A stretch of DNA of 64,000 nucleotides from an uncultured Dokdonia sp. (GCF_947492535.1 NZ_CANLNH010000011.1:62001-126000); one strand, 5' to 3'; positions 17,369-27,566 are shown, counted from the stretch's first letter. Notes: generated from the sequence alone by a model not told the origin. Translations and numbers: made by a program.

Positions 17369-18865
17369 TCAATCAAAAGGATTTCTGTCAGCAAGCGTAT
17401 GCCTCTTTAAAATACGATAGCTTTCTTTTTTAACCAAGCTATTTTCTTTTAAATTCCATAAAATATCGCCTGCTTGTTTTCCTGTTTTTTTTATATCTAC
17501 TATAGGCAAAGGATAGTCTTTCCCTATAAATGTATTGCAAAATTGCTGTTCTAAAAGACTCATTGTATATGGTTCATGAATATAAGCGACGGGAACTCCT
17601 CGAAGTTCTGGCACCCATTTCTTTATAAACTCTCCTTCTGGGTCATGAGCGATACTATTCTTTACAGGGTTATAAATACGTAACATATTAATACCTGTTT
17701 CTCCTGCTTGCATTTGAATTTGTGGGTAATGAATACCTGGCTCAAAATCTAAAAATTGTTGTGCAAGATGTGGAGATGCATCCTGCCAAGGCTGCCATAA
17801 ATTATGTGTAAAAAAAGAAAGTGTCATGGCGCGCATTCTAAAATTAAGATAACCTGTTTCTAATAGACATCGCATACAAGCATCTACCAACGGATATCCT
17901 GTCTTGCCTTCTCTCCATGCTTTTTGGTACACTTCATTTTTGACTTTTTTAAGTGTGTGATACCCTTTATTTACACTTACAAATTCCATGGTGTCTTCCA
18001 TTTCAAACTTTTGAATGAAATGCGCTTGCCAACGAAGTCTCGATGTAAATCCATCGACAGCTCTTTTGTTTGTGGCTGTTTCTCTAACTAGCTTTGCTTG
18101 TTGCCACACCTGTCGTATGGAAAGATTTCCCCAAGCGATATAGGGAGATACTCTAGAGCAACTTTTTCGCGCAAGCGTGGGTTTTGAAATATGTTTATTA
18201 TACGTCTTATAACGTCCTTTTAAAAAGGAATCTAAGTATCGTAATCCGTTATAGGTACCACCAGGTTGAAAAGAAGATTGTGTTGGCGTTTGTAACGAAG
18301 GAATGATAAAGCTCTCTTTCAATTTAGTTATAAAATCTAGAGCAACAAGCTGCCCTTCTTTAGGCTGAAATAGCAATTGCGGTTGTTTCATAAACCATTC
18401 CCAGTCTTCTCTCCATCCATTGCGATTGCGTAAACCTCTTTGCACACCATTATTGCAAAACTCAACCCAACCAAACTTCTTATCGGGCTGTTCTTTCTTT
18501 AATGTTTCTGCAAATGTCTCCAAAGCAATATCACGATCATACGTAATACGTAAGCCTGTTTCTTGATGCGAGAATACCGTATGTATTTTTATATGTTCTA
18601 ACAAAGTCTTAAACACTGGAATGACCTCTCCTTCTACAATTAAAACTTCTGAGGTATGCGTATGTAATTGCTCTTGGATATATTGTAATGACTCTTTTAC
18701 AAAGTTCCAATGCCGCTCACTATAGTGTTTATCTTTTACTAAAGAAGGTTCAAATATATATAACAAGAGTACAGGAAGACCTTCTTGCAAAGCATTATAT
18801 AATGCAAGGTGATCATGCAAACGTAAATCCCGTTTCAACCATACTATGTTTACTTCTTTTTTAAT
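17369..18865 (-). CDS. FAD-dependent deoxyribodipyrimidine photolyase/cryptochrome, probable ATT start
   Basis: The product repairs pyrimidine dimers using light with FAD. From the first standard start (TTG, 18838) it would be 489 residues beginning KRDLRLHDH, but the conserved first strand ([14 protein letters not shown]) is encoded in frame just upstream. No ATG lies in that frame; the only reasonable starts are ATT codons at 18865 or 18868, overlapping the stop of the FeS-photolyase gene (ATTATTAA). The antenna-binding N-terminal domain covers about 1-150 and the FAD domain about 220-490, with [31 protein letters not shown] and [20 protein letters not shown]. This is the third photolyase-family gene of the operon. 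Confidence 0.88.
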   Translation of the reverse strand: MKKEVNIVWLKRDLRLHDHLALYNALQEGLPVLLLYIFEPSLVKDKHYSERHWNFVKESLQYIQEQLHTHTSEVLIVEGEVIPVFKTLLEHIKIHTVFSHQETGLRITYDRDIALETFAETLKKEQPDKKFGWVEFCNNGVQRGLRNRNGWREDWEWFMKQPQLLFQPKEGQLVALDFITKLKESFIIPSLQTPTQSSFQPGGTYNGLRYLDSFLKGRYKTYNKHISKPTLARKSCSRVSPYIAWGNLSIRQVWQQAKLVRETATNKRAVDGFTSRLRWQAHFIQKFEMEDTMEFVSVNKGYHTLKKVKNEVYQKAWREGKTGYPLVDACMRCLLETGYLNFRMRAMTLSFFTHNLWQPWQDASPHLAQQFLDFEPGIHYPQIQMQAGETGINMLRIYNPVKNSIAHDPEGEFIKKWVPELRGVPVAYIHEPYTMSLLEQQFCNTFIGKDYPLPIVDIKKTGKQAGDILWNLKENSLVKKESYRILKRHTLADRNPFD

Positions 18866-20396
18866 AATGAGATGGGTTTTTAATAATATCCTGTGCTCTT
18901 TCTTTATGTTGCATTAATGTTTCTTTATCCATTTTATTCAATAACGAAAGCATCATACGCATACGCTGATTATCCTTAAAAAAGGATTGTTTCTCGTCTA
19001 GAAAATTCCAGTATAAACTATTAAACGGGCACGCATCTTCTCCTGTTTTTTTACTCACTTTATAATGGCACCCTTTACAGTAATTACTCATTTTATTGAT
19101 ATAACTACCACTAGACACATAAGGCTTTGTAGCAATCTTACCGCCATCTGCCCATTGAGACATTCCGCGGGTATTTGTGATCTCTACCCACTCAATGGCA
19201 TCTATATAGATGCCTAAATACCAAAGGTCAACCTCAGCAGGATCAGTCATGGTAAGCAATGCATAATTTCCAGTGATCATTAAGCGCTGTATATGATGTG
19301 CATAGGCATTATCCAAACTATTATGAATACTACATTTTAGACAATTCATTTTTGTATTTCCTGTCCAATAAAAATCTGGAAGCGGATTATGATTTTCTAA
19401 ATAGTTTGCAGAAGCAAATGCTGGCATTTGCATCCAATACATACCACGCATATATTCTCGCCAACCTATAATTTGACGTACAAAACCTTCTACTTGGCTA
19501 ATATCAATATCACTTTTATGTGCTCTCCAATAATCAATTACTGTAATTACCACTTCTTTTGGAGATAGTAGTTTGCTATTCATAGCAAAACTCAATCTGC
19601 TGTGATAGAGATATGCTTGATCTGGATCCATGGCGTCTTGGTAATCGCCAAAATGAACTAATAAGTGCTCACAGAAATAATCAAGAACTTTAAGGCTTTC
19701 TTCTCTTGTAGTCGCCCAACCAAATGTTTTAGGATGGATCTTTCCCATGGTTTTTACACCTTGTTTTTTAAGCATTTCTACAAGAGCTGTTACATCTTTT
19801 TCAAAGGTTTTCTCTGTTGGAATTAGTGTGTCTTGTTTCCATTTTTTTCGATTACTTTGATCAAAATTCCATTGTCCGCCTTCTGGGTCTTTATCCGTAA
19901 TCATCATAAGGTCATATTTCTTCCGCATCATACGGTAGAAATATTCCATGGTGTATTGTTTTTTTCCTTTAAAGAAATGCTCCAGATCGGTTCGGGACGT
20001 CATAAAGTGTTCTGTATCAAAAACGGTGGTGGAGATGTGTCCGCTTTCGCGAAAGCGTACTAATTCTTGATCCAATCGGTATTCATCAGGCTGCTGGTAT
20101 TGAAACGCATCGCATTCTTTTTCTTTAAGAACTTGCTTGATATTATCTAGTAACACCTGTTGATTACGCGTATCATCAAGGGTATAATACACAACGGTAT
20201 GTCCTTGGTTTTTTAGGTGACTTGCAAAAGATCGCATGGCACTAAAAAAGGCAACTACTTTTTGAATATGGTGTGTCGCATAATCAGTTTCTTGACGCAT
20301 TTCTGCCATAAAATATACGATAGTATCATCTACTTCGTCATACCAAGAATGTGTATGATTGAGTTGATCACCTAATATGAGTCTGAGTGTTTTCAT
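18861..20396 (-). CDS. FeS-type bacterial cryptochrome/photolyase, likely (6-4) photolyase
   Basis: The product is 511 residues in the DPRP/FeS-BCP family, opening with [20 protein letters not shown]. Four cysteines expected to bind a [4Fe-4S] cluster are present: Cys352 (MNCLKC), Cys440 and Cys443 (YCKGCHYK) and Cys456 (DACPFN). The spacing equals that of Agrobacterium PhrB, shifted by two. FAD-domain motifs [11 protein letters not shown] and [15 protein letters not shown] are clear. Known members repair (6-4) photoproducts; others act as photoreceptors. It begins directly after the CRY-DASH stop (0-base gap). The 16-bp palindrome at 20042-20057 encodes RFRES (114-118). Confidence 0.95.
   Translation of the reverse strand: MKTLRLILGDQLNHTHSWYDEVDDTIVYFMAEMRQETDYATHHIQKVVAFFSAMRSFASHLKNQGHTVVYYTLDDTRNQQVLLDNIKQVLKEKECDAFQYQQPDEYRLDQELVRFRESGHISTTVFDTEHFMTSRTDLEHFFKGKKQYTMEYFYRMMRKKYDLMMITDKDPEGGQWNFDQSNRKKWKQDTLIPTEKTFEKDVTALVEMLKKQGVKTMGKIHPKTFGWATTREESLKVLDYFCEHLLVHFGDYQDAMDPDQAYLYHSRLSFAMNSKLLSPKEVVITVIDYWRAHKSDIDISQVEGFVRQIIGWREYMRGMYWMQMPAFASANYLENHNPLPDFYWTGNTKMNCLKCSIHNSLDNAYAHHIQRLMITGNYALLTMTDPAEVDLWYLGIYIDAIEWVEITNTRGMSQWADGGKIATKPYVSSGSYINKMSNYCKGCHYKVSKKTGEDACPFNSLYWNFLDEKQSFFKDNQRMRMMLSLLNKMDKETLMQHKERAQDIIKNPSHY
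20042..20057. repeat. CGCTTTCGCGAAAGCG palindrome, in CDS
   Basis: Exact 16-bp copy inside the minus-strand FeS-photolyase gene, read as RFRES followed by Gly, at residues 114-119. Confidence 0.95.
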
Positions 20397-21695
20397 CTAA
20401 AAAAGTGTTTCCTGCAACCATAATTTCCTAAACTTTCCTTGAGGATCATAACGTTCTGCTTGACTCTTAATATTAAACCTTCGATCTCTAGGGTCATTAC
20501 CTACTCCTGCATTATACATCCAATTTCCATAATTACTATGTACGTCATAATCGATGAGCATAGATTCAAAATAAGCCGCTCCAATACGCCAATCTTGTTT
20601 GAGTTCTTTTGCCCAATAACTTGCTACGTTTTGTCTTCCGCGATTACTCATCCATCCGGTTTCTCGCAACTCAATCATATTAGCATTGACAAAGTCGTAA
20701 GGTGTTCTTCCGTGTATCCAATCTTGTAATGCTGCTTTGTTAGTGTGCCACGCATAGTCTTTACTGAGAATACCTCCTATTTTGAAAATTGCATTCCCAT
20801 ATTTGAGTGACACATATTTAAAGTAATCTCTCCATATCAATTCGAAAATCAACCAATATGTGTCTTGATTTTTCTTGATCTCTTTTTCAAATTGTTTGAC
20901 TTCCCAATAAATCTGTCGTGGTGAAATACTACCATTTGCTAGCCATGGAGATAGTTTGCTACTATAATCTGTACCAACGAGTCCGTTTCTAGTTTTCTTA
21001 TAATATGCCAGCTTTTGTGTTTCCCAAAAATAGTGGTGAACTCTTTTTTTAGCTTGTATTTCACCTCCTTTATACGGAAATGCCGTTCTAGTATCTACGA
21101 TAAAATCATCTAGTCCTAATGCTGAAAGTGTAGGAATCTTAGTATTATTTTGAATTCGGTTAGATATAGGCAACTGTTGAATAGGTTCTAATGTCGGTCT
21201 TACAACCGCTTTCTTTTCACATTCTTTTCTAAATGTTGTAAATACATTAGGAAGTTTTTCAAATGCTTGATAAGGGATGTCTTCTGGATGAAATAAGAAT
21301 TGATCATAGGTTTCATGCCAAGTTAGTGTAGGATTCTTTTCTTTAATAGAAGTTATAATGGTTGCTTCTTCATGTGTCCATTCTTTTTGAAGAAATATAT
21401 CCGTAATGGTATATTGTTGAGCTATTTCATGAATGATATTACTAGCATAATCGTTATATAGCAATAAATCTATATTTAAAGAGAGTAAAGAGTTTTTAAG
21501 TTCAAGAATTGTTTCTACCAAGAACTGAGCTCGATATTTTTCTGTCTTTTTAAAACCAAAAACATCTTCTTTAAAGAATGCTGGTTCAAAGCAGTATAAG
21601 GCTATAACTCGATTCCCTGAGGCTACAGCATTATAAAGTGACTGTTGATCCTGTACTCGTAAATCATTCTTAAACCAGACTAATGAAGTATTCAT
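20397..21695 (-). CDS. cryptochrome DASH
   Basis: The product is 432 residues with an N-terminal photolyase domain ([13 protein letters not shown]) and the CRY-DASH FAD domain: [51 protein letters not shown] and [25 protein letters not shown] proteins repair dimers in single-stranded or looped DNA, bind FAD and often methenyltetrahydrofolate, and may signal light. It overlaps the DUF2256 gene by 4 bases (ATGA) and directly abuts the FeS-photolyase gene, so these are one operon. Confidence 0.95.
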   Translation of the reverse strand: MNTSLVWFKNDLRVQDQQSLYNAVASGNRVIALYCFEPAFFKEDVFGFKKTEKYRAQFLVETILELKNSLLSLNIDLLLYNDYASNIIHEIAQQYTITDIFLQKEWTHEEATIITSIKEKNPTLTWHETYDQFLFHPEDIPYQAFEKLPNVFTTFRKECEKKAVVRPTLEPIQQLPISNRIQNNTKIPTLSALGLDDFIVDTRTAFPYKGGEIQAKKRVHHYFWETQKLAYYKKTRNGLVGTDYSSKLSPWLANGSISPRQIYWEVKQFEKEIKKNQDTYWLIFELIWRDYFKYVSLKYGNAIFKIGGILSKDYAWHTNKAALQDWIHGRTPYDFVNANMIELRETGWMSNRGRQNVASYWAKELKQDWRIGAAYFESMLIDYDVHSNYGNWMYNAGVGNDPRDRRFNIKSQAERYDPQGKFRKLWLQETLF

Positions 21696-21841
21696 ATAGC
21701 ATTGGTATTGTTTTTATTGCGTTTACATCGCTCACTACAATATTTGACTTCATCCCAATTGCGTTCCCATTTTTTTCTCCAAGTAAATGGCAAACCGCAG
21801 GTAACACATATTTTTTGAGGAAGTATTTGTTTACGATGCAT
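21692..21841 (-). CDS. DUF2256 zinc-finger-like small protein
   Basis: The product is 49 residues: [39 protein letters not shown] and a basic tail. The four cysteines (CxxC and CxxxC) with RKKW are the DUF2256 signature, and this family is commonly encoded next to cryptochromes/photolyases. Zinc binding is likely from the Cys pattern; the role is unknown. It is the first gene of the light-damage operon, with a good promoter 16 bases upstream, and overlaps the CRY-DASH start by 4 bases. Confidence 0.92.
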   Translation of the reverse strand: MHRKQILPQKICVTCGLPFTWRKKWERNWDEVKYCSERCKRNKNNTNAI

Positions 21842-21856
21842 TATTTTTTATTTGTT

Positions 21857-21884
21857 CAAAGATATTCAAAAAAGATTAAACAAA
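21857..21884 (-). promoter_or_regulatory. promoter of the photolyase operon
   Basis: Minus strand: -33 TTTG (21881-21884), 16-base spacer, -7 TATCTTTG (21857-21864), a full match to the Bacteroidota consensus. The DUF2256 ATG follows 15 bases later, giving a very short leader. Confidence 0.65.
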
Positions 21885-21918
21885 TAAATAATAAGGAAGT
21901 AGAAACCTATAGAAAAGG

Positions 21919-21950
21919 CAAAAAGGGCCACAAAGTATATGACCCCTTTT
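21919..21950 (-). terminator. terminator after the LamG lipoprotein gene
   Basis: AAAAGGG and CCCTTTT arms with an imperfect stem; on the minus strand a run of T follows. It lies about 35 bases after the stop of the LamG gene. Confidence 0.6.
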
Positions 21951-21983
21951 ACACAACTCAACCAAACTAGTTCTTAATAATAT

Positions 21984-23627
21984 CTAGAGACAGGTAAAGC
22001 AATCTGCGTCAAGATTAAATAGTTCTTCTATTTCAGTAGGATTTAACGCTTTTTTATAGACTCTCAAATCATCAAGATGACCTGTGAATCCATGACCTAG
22101 GGTAAAAAAAGATAAAGGATTATCCCCTATATCAAATTGGGAATTAGGGATAGTTGTTCTTAACACATTATCTCTATAGAGAATAATGGTATTATTTTGA
22201 TCTACAGTGACAACTAAGTGATGCCAATCTGTGTTTGTCCACACTACATCAGCTTCATTAAACCAATCACCATCAAAGATGTTATGGCCTAAAGTGTCAA
22301 TATAATAAGGTGTATTAAATGTAAATGCTTTTAGTTCAAAACCATCTCCTGCTTCTGTTCCTTTTTGAAACATAATTTCAATATCACTCGCGTTATCGTT
22401 CTGCATTTTAAACCATAGACTTATTGAAAAAGAATCTCCTTGAACTAATTGATTTATTGGTGTAACTGGTATTGTCAAAGAATCTGACTGAACAAATGAG
22501 TATGCACAAGAAGGATTACCATCTCTATCTTCTACAAAATTCTCTTCTAATCCCTCTATAGTATATCCACTAATTAAATCTTTAAACTCATTTCCGAATG
22601 GCATATAAATTACCAAGTCATCAAATAAGACTTCTGGATTATCACAGCAGTCTTCAACAATTAATGTTAATGGGAATATTTGAGAAACTGAAGTGTTTAA
22701 AATAAGTTCTACTCTATAATATAAAGTTTGGGAATTTGTAAGATTTGTGTATGCTGTAGGAACTGGAATTGGGTTTGTTTGATTTATAGCATCTACTTCT
22801 GTTTCATAATAAGTAACAGTATATAGATCGAGATCGCTACAGTTTTGGACAGCTTCTGTTAAATTAAATTCTTCAGTTTCATCGTTATTATCGTCACAAA
22901 TAGACAGTTCTGTAATATCAAAACACATATCTGGTGCAATAAAATTACAATTTGAATTTGCGTTATTAATAGCGATTTCTAATTCTGAATTATTATTTAC
23001 ACTTACTGTATTTCCATTTTCATAAATAAGTGACACAGGGTAATTTAAACTTGCGAAAATGGCGCTATCATTACCAATACTTATAAGAAAATCATACAAT
23101 GCTTCGTCATCATTTATAGTAACTACATCTGCGTCTTGGAAATCTGAATTAAATAATGAAAAAGAAATAGGGTATTGAAAATCTACACATGTAATAACTT
23201 CTTCTGAAACACAATTGATAACATATTGCAACAACTCTTCTTCATTCGCTACATCTACTACTGTATGATCACTTAGCGTTATTGTAATTGGAAATGATAT
23301 CTCTATAATATCGTCATCTGTATCTGAAGAGTTGATATTTTCTTCTACTAATGATATATCATCAAGTGTATTAATAATAATGAGTTCATTATTTACAGTA
23401 ACTGAAACAGGCAGATTAATTTCTATACAACTTGCATTATCTAATATATCGTCTTGAGAACCATCATTTAATGAGGTTTTTAATAACAATAAAGCTAAAT
23501 TAGAATTTGCAGCTATAGTCTCTTCACTATCAGGAGTAATTATTTCTGATTCTTCTTGCTGACAAGAAACTCCTATCATGCAGAATAGGAAAATCAGAAT
23601 ATATGATATTTTATAGTTAGTTAGCAT
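21984..23627 (-). CDS. LamG-domain surface lipoprotein with tandem repeats
   Basis: The product is 547 residues with a signal peptide and lipobox ending VSC (about residue 22). Residues 65-230 contain four related beta units of the form P(V/I)(S/T)-aliphatic...V..N...EL...I, each opening near a conserved Pro (NLPVSV, SFPITI, QYPISF, NYPVSL). About 240-330 is another beta domain. Residues 350-530 form a concanavalin-like LamG domain (GDSFSISLWFKMQND, DWHHLVVTVDQNNTIILYRD, GHLDDLRVYKKALNPTEIEE). LamG domains bind glycans or proteins on the surface. It is divergent from the ECF sigma operon, whose inverted repeat lies in the shared promoter region. Confidence 0.88.
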   Translation of the reverse strand: MLTNYKISYILIFLFCMIGVSCQQEESEIITPDSEETIAANSNLALLLLKTSLNDGSQDDILDNASCIEINLPVSVTVNNELIIINTLDDISLVEENINSSDTDDDIIEISFPITITLSDHTVVDVANEEELLQYVINCVSEEVITCVDFQYPISFSLFNSDFQDADVVTINDDEALYDFLISIGNDSAIFASLNYPVSLIYENGNTVSVNNNSELEIAINNANSNCNFIAPDMCFDITELSICDDNNDETEEFNLTEAVQNCSDLDLYTVTYYETEVDAINQTNPIPVPTAYTNLTNSQTLYYRVELILNTSVSQIFPLTLIVEDCCDNPEVLFDDLVIYMPFGNEFKDLISGYTIEGLEENFVEDRDGNPSCAYSFVQSDSLTIPVTPINQLVQGDSFSISLWFKMQNDNASDIEIMFQKGTEAGDGFELKAFTFNTPYYIDTLGHNIFDGDWFNEADVVWTNTDWHHLVVTVDQNNTIILYRDNVLRTTIPNSQFDIGDNPLSFFTLGHGFTGHLDDLRVYKKALNPTEIEELFNLDADCFTCL

Positions 23628-23707
23628 TTCTAAAAAATTAAATTACAAATATTAAAAAAATGTTACTTTATTTGTAAGTTCTTTTGCAGTATAAACTACA
23701 TTACTAA

Positions 23708-23734
23708 AACAATTAAGATATAAAAACTCCTACC
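23708..23734. repeat. 27-bp inverted repeat, left arm
   Basis: The arm runs from AACAATTAAG to AAACTCCTACC and is the exact reverse complement of 24312-24338. The two arms bracket the whole ECF sigma gene. TACCTTTA (23731-23738) at its edge resembles a -7 box for the sigma gene. Confidence 0.9.
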
Positions 23735-23788
23735 TTTACATTCTAAAATTACTATTTATTTATATTTTTCCTTCAATGACATCTCTAT

Positions 23789-24304
23789 ATGAGTAAAAAT
23801 CTACATAAAAATATTTGTGAAGAAACTTTATATTCAAACTTCTTTAAGAAGTATGCAGATGACTTACATTCATTTTTATATTACAAATTTGGAGATCACT
23901 TAAATCCTAAGGATAAAGTACAAGAAGCATTTATTAAAGTTTGGGAAAATTGCAAAAATATCACTCCAGAAAAAGCTAAAAATTATTTATTTACAGTAGG
24001 AAATAACTTAATGCTTAATGAAGTAAAGCATCAAAAAGTAGTTTTGAAATTTCAACAAGAGAAACCAAAATCTCATACAAATGAGAATCCAGAGTTTTTA
24101 ATGGAGGAAAATGAGTATTCTCAAAAATTACAAAAAGCAATTTCAAGCCTAACAGAAGCACAACGAGTTGCTTTTTTATTAAATAGAATTGAAGGCAAAA
24201 AACATAAAGAAATAGCACAACTATTAGACATTAGTACAAAAGCAGTTGAAAAACGTATTTATGGTGCTCTTAAAAAATTAAAAGAACAAATTCACGAATT
24301 ATAA
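23789..24304 (+). CDS. ECF-type RNA polymerase sigma factor
   Basis: The product is 171 residues. Region 2 is at about 15-80 (ADDLHSFLYYKFGDHLNPKDKVQEAFIKVWEN) and region 4 at about 110-165 (LTEAQRVAFLLNRIEGKKHK, EIAQLLDISTKAVEKRIYGA), as in Bacteroidota FecI-like sigma factors. It should be held by the FecR-like anti-sigma factor encoded 54 bases downstream and released when the TonB receptor binds its ligand. The gene is enclosed by a perfect 27-bp inverted repeat (23708-23734 and 24312-24338), which is unusual. Confidence 0.94.
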   Translation: MSKNLHKNICEETLYSNFFKKYADDLHSFLYYKFGDHLNPKDKVQEAFIKVWENCKNITPEKAKNYLFTVGNNLMLNEVKHQKVVLKFQQEKPKSHTNENPEFLMEENEYSQKLQKAISSLTEAQRVAFLLNRIEGKKHKEIAQLLDISTKAVEKRIYGALKKLKEQIHEL

Positions 24305-24311
24305 TCTATAG

Positions 24312-24338
24312 GGTAGGAGTTTTTATATCTTAATTGTT
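24312..24338. repeat. 27-bp inverted repeat, right arm
   Basis: Exact reverse complement of 23708-23734, starting 8 bases after the sigma-factor stop and ending 20 bases before the fecR-like start. Confidence 0.9.
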
Positions 24339-24358
24339 CTATTAGTGAACGTATTATT

Positions 24359-25252
24359 ATGGAAAGAGAAGAATTAATAAGAAAATGGCTTGATAATGAG
24401 CTAAATCCTAAAGAGTTACAACTCTTTAAGGAGTTAGATGATTATGCAGATTTGATTCGTATTTCTGATGGTGTACAAAAATTTAAATCAGATTCTTTTG
24501 ATACAAATATAGAATTAGATAAACTTAAAAAAATCATAGACACCAAAAACCAAAGAAAAAATTGGTTAAAGCCATTAACGGCTATTGCAGCTGCTATTGT
24601 TGTTCTTTTTGGTGTATACTATTCGTTCTTATTACAAGAAACTGAAGTTTCAACGCTTGCAAGTCAAAAGCAAGAGGTCATTCTTCCTGATAATTCTAAT
24701 GTTGCTCTTAATTCGTTGTCTTCTTTGACATACAATGAAAAAAAATGGGACACACAACGAGAAGTTAGCCTTCAAGGAGAAGCTTTTTTTAAAGTGGAAA
24801 AAGGAGCTACATTTAATGTAAAAACAGAAACGGGACTTGTAACTGTTGTAGGCACTCAATTTATAGTTAAAGATAGAGAAGAACTATTTGAAGTGATATG
24901 CTATGAAGGAGCCGTACGTGTAGATCACAATGGTCAATCTATCTTATTAAAACAAGGAGATCGTTATATTAAAATGGATGGTGTTACTACTTCACAGACA
25001 AAAACAAATCAACAAAGTCCTTCTTGGATTGAAAACACAAGTACCTTTAAAAGTTTACCTTATAGTGCTGTTATAGCAGAATTTGAAAGACAGTATGATA
25101 TTGAAATCACTGCAACAAACATAGACTCAAAACAACTATTCACAGGAAGTTTTATTCACAATGATATTGATATTGCCTTAAAATCTATTACCTTACCCCT
25201 AAATCTGGAGTACACCAGAACAAATCGAATGATAACTTTAAAGGGTGAATAA
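24359..25252 (+). CDS. FecR-like anti-sigma factor
   Basis: The product is 297 residues: N-terminal cytoplasmic sigma-binding part (1-75), one transmembrane helix (about 78-97, LTAIAAAIVVLFGVYYSFLL) and a periplasmic FecR domain (about 105-200, VILPDNSNVALNSLSSLTYN, SLQGEAFFKVEKG, VVGTQFIVKDR) with a DUF4974-type C-terminal domain (PYSAVIAEFERQYDIEI). FecR relays the state of the TonB receptor to the sigma factor. The last 8 bases overlap the receptor gene, implying coupling. Confidence 0.94.
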   Translation: MEREELIRKWLDNELNPKELQLFKELDDYADLIRISDGVQKFKSDSFDTNIELDKLKKIIDTKNQRKNWLKPLTAIAAAIVVLFGVYYSFLLQETEVSTLASQKQEVILPDNSNVALNSLSSLTYNEKKWDTQREVSLQGEAFFKVEKGATFNVKTETGLVTVVGTQFIVKDREELFEVICYEGAVRVDHNGQSILLKQGDRYIKMDGVTTSQTKTNQQSPSWIENTSTFKSLPYSAVIAEFERQYDIEITATNIDSKQLFTGSFIHNDIDIALKSITLPLNLEYTRTNRMITLKGE

Positions 25253-27560
25253 AAAAAATAGACTAATTCTCTTTTTCATTATTGTCATTTTTAGTTTCTC
25301 AGAAATACTCTCTCAAACCAAAGAAGAAGCTGAAAAAAAATCCCTCTCCTACATTCTGGAGCTCATAGAGGATCGCTACGATATTCGCTTTTCCTATGCA
25401 GATGATACCATACTTAACAAAAAAACAATTATTCCCAAAACTGACCTGCCCTTAAAGCAGGTTTTACTGATTTTAGAAAAAAATACAGGTCTACTATTTG
25501 AAGTAATTGACGATCGTTTTATAGCCATTAAAAAAGCAGAAGAAGAGACCCTTACCAACCAACAGCTAGATGAGGTGTATATAAAGAATTACCTTACCTC
25601 TGGTATTTCTACAAACAGGACAGGTGCTATTATCGTAAAACCAGATGATTTTGGAATTTTACCTGGCCTTATAGAACCAGATATCTTACAAACTATTCAG
25701 GCACTTCCTGGTATTCTAAGTGTAGATGAAACGGTATCAAATATTAATGTACGAGGAGGAACTCATGACCAAAATCTTATTTTGTGGGACGGCGTTAAGG
25801 TATATCAATCTGGACATTTTTTTGGATTAATTTCTGCATTCAATCCACACCTTGCAAAAAATGTTTTTGTTGCAAAAAATGGTACCAGTGCTATTTATGG
25901 AGATGGTGTCTCAAGTATTATAGATATACAACTAGACCAATCCATTAATGATGATTTTTCAGGAGGATTAGGTTTCAATTTTATAGATGCAAATGCAGTA
26001 GCAAAAATCCCTTTATCTAAAAAAGTAGAGCTCCAAGTATCTGCAAGAAGATCTATCACTGATCTTTTAGAAACACCAACATTCAATCAGTATTTTGATC
26101 GCGTTTTTCAAAACACAGAGATTACAAATACACAATCTGAAACCGATCAAACGGTTATCAGAGACGAGGCATTTTACTTTTATGATGTAGGAACCAAGTT
26201 ACTTTATGATATTTCAGAAAAAGACAAAATTCGTTTTAATTTTACCTCTATTTTTAACTCATTAGATTATCTCGAAGAAACAAAATTTTTAAACATTCAA
26301 GAGGCATCTAGTAGTGGTATTACACAACAAAATCTCGCTACAGGAATCACATATAGTAGAAATTGGAGTAATACACTCTCAAGTGACATACAGGTATATG
26401 GTTCTTTTTATACACTAGATGCTACGAATGCAGACATTCTAAACGACCAACGTTTAGATCAAAAAAATGAAGTCCTAGATACCGGTGTAAAATTAAATAC
26501 AAATTATAAAATACGTAACGGTATACATTGGATAAATGGATATCAATTTTTTGAAGTTGGTGTTACCAATCTAGAAGATATAGACAATCCTCCTTTTAGA
26601 AGTAATGTCAAAGAAGTCCTAAGAAATCATGCCATTTATAGTGAGTTTCACATCACTACAAAATCTAAAAAAACAGACCTTAAAACTGGTGTGAGAGCTA
26701 ATTATTTTGGAAAATTTGATAGACTACTTATAGAACCAAGGTTAAGTGTTAGTCAAGAGTTTCTATCCGATTTTAAAGTAGAAATATTAGGAGAATTAAA
26801 AAGTCAGACAACCTCTCAAATTATAGATAGACAAAATGACTTTCTAGGTGTTGAAAGTAGGCGTTGGGTCCTAGCTAATGATAGTACCATTCCTATTATT
26901 AAAAGCAAGCAAGCGTCTGTTGGGCTTCAGTATAATAAAAATAAACTATTGATAAGTGCTGAAGGGTATCTAAAAAAAGTAGATGGAATAACCGCTAGAA
27001 GTCAAGGATTCCAAAATCAATTTCAATTTGTAAATGATATTGGAGATTATGAAGTAAGAGGTATTGATTTTCTCATTAATAAACGCTTTAGAAACTTAAG
27101 TGCGTGGTTAAGCTATTCTTTTAGTGAAAACTATTATGAGTTTAATACGCTAAATGAAGGAAGTTCATTCCTAAACAATGCAGATATTAAACATGCATTA
27201 ACTTTTGCAGGTACATATACCGTTGGAGAAAATTTAAAATTTGCACTTGGTGTCAATTGGCGATCAGGGAATGTTACAACCTTACCAGAAGGAGAGAGTC
27301 TTTTTGCAGGAGAAATCGTATATGGCTCTCCTAATAGCGAACGAGTAAATGATTATGTAAGGACAGATTTCTCATCTACCTATACATTTGATTTAAAAGG
27401 AAAAGCAAAAGGAAAAATAGGGATCTCTTTATGGAATATCTTAAATAGAGAAAATATCATTAACACCTACTTCATTGTAAATGATGATAGTACCGTCTCT
27501 AGGATAGACAATAAATCTCTAGCAATTACTCCCAATCTTAGTTTTAGAGTTTCTTTCTAA
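25245..27560 (+). CDS. TonB-dependent receptor with N-terminal STN domain
   Basis: The GTG start at 25245 overlaps the fecR-like stop. The product is 771 residues: signal peptide (about 1-23), STN signalling domain (about 35-95, LSYILELIEDRYDIRFSYAD, PLKQVLLILEKNTGLLFEV), plug (about 125-240, VSNINVRGGTHDQNLILWDG) and a beta-barrel ending in aromatic Phe (LSFRVSF). The STN domain contacts the FecR periplasmic part. There is no SusD partner, so the ligand is more likely a small molecule, chelate or protein than a glycan; the ligand is unknown. It converges with the 27567 gene, 6 bases apart. Confidence 0.93.
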   Translation: MNKKNRLILFFIIVIFSFSEILSQTKEEAEKKSLSYILELIEDRYDIRFSYADDTILNKKTIIPKTDLPLKQVLLILEKNTGLLFEVIDDRFIAIKKAEEETLTNQQLDEVYIKNYLTSGISTNRTGAIIVKPDDFGILPGLIEPDILQTIQALPGILSVDETVSNINVRGGTHDQNLILWDGVKVYQSGHFFGLISAFNPHLAKNVFVAKNGTSAIYGDGVSSIIDIQLDQSINDDFSGGLGFNFIDANAVAKIPLSKKVELQVSARRSITDLLETPTFNQYFDRVFQNTEITNTQSETDQTVIRDEAFYFYDVGTKLLYDISEKDKIRFNFTSIFNSLDYLEETKFLNIQEASSSGITQQNLATGITYSRNWSNTLSSDIQVYGSFYTLDATNADILNDQRLDQKNEVLDTGVKLNTNYKIRNGIHWINGYQFFEVGVTNLEDIDNPPFRSNVKEVLRNHAIYSEFHITTKSKKTDLKTGVRANYFGKFDRLLIEPRLSVSQEFLSDFKVEILGELKSQTTSQIIDRQNDFLGVESRRWVLANDSTIPIIKSKQASVGLQYNKNKLLISAEGYLKKVDGITARSQGFQNQFQFVNDIGDYEVRGIDFLINKRFRNLSAWLSYSFSENYYEFNTLNEGSSFLNNADIKHALTFAGTYTVGENLKFALGVNWRSGNVTTLPEGESLFAGEIVYGSPNSERVNDYVRTDFSSTYTFDLKGKAKGKIGISLWNILNRENIINTYFIVNDDSTVSRIDNKSLAITPNLSFRVSF

Positions 27561-27566
27561 AAAAGG

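Noticed and set aside
18854-18868. Programmed frameshift (AAAAAAG) joining the FeS photolyase and the next photolyase
   Set aside because: The slippery heptamer lies after the in-frame stop of the upstream gene, so ribosomes would not reach it; an ATT start or reinitiation is simpler.
21683-21970. 95-codon plus-strand open frame
   Set aside because: It is the complement of the real minus-strand DUF2256 gene and the operon promoter; the product has no family features.
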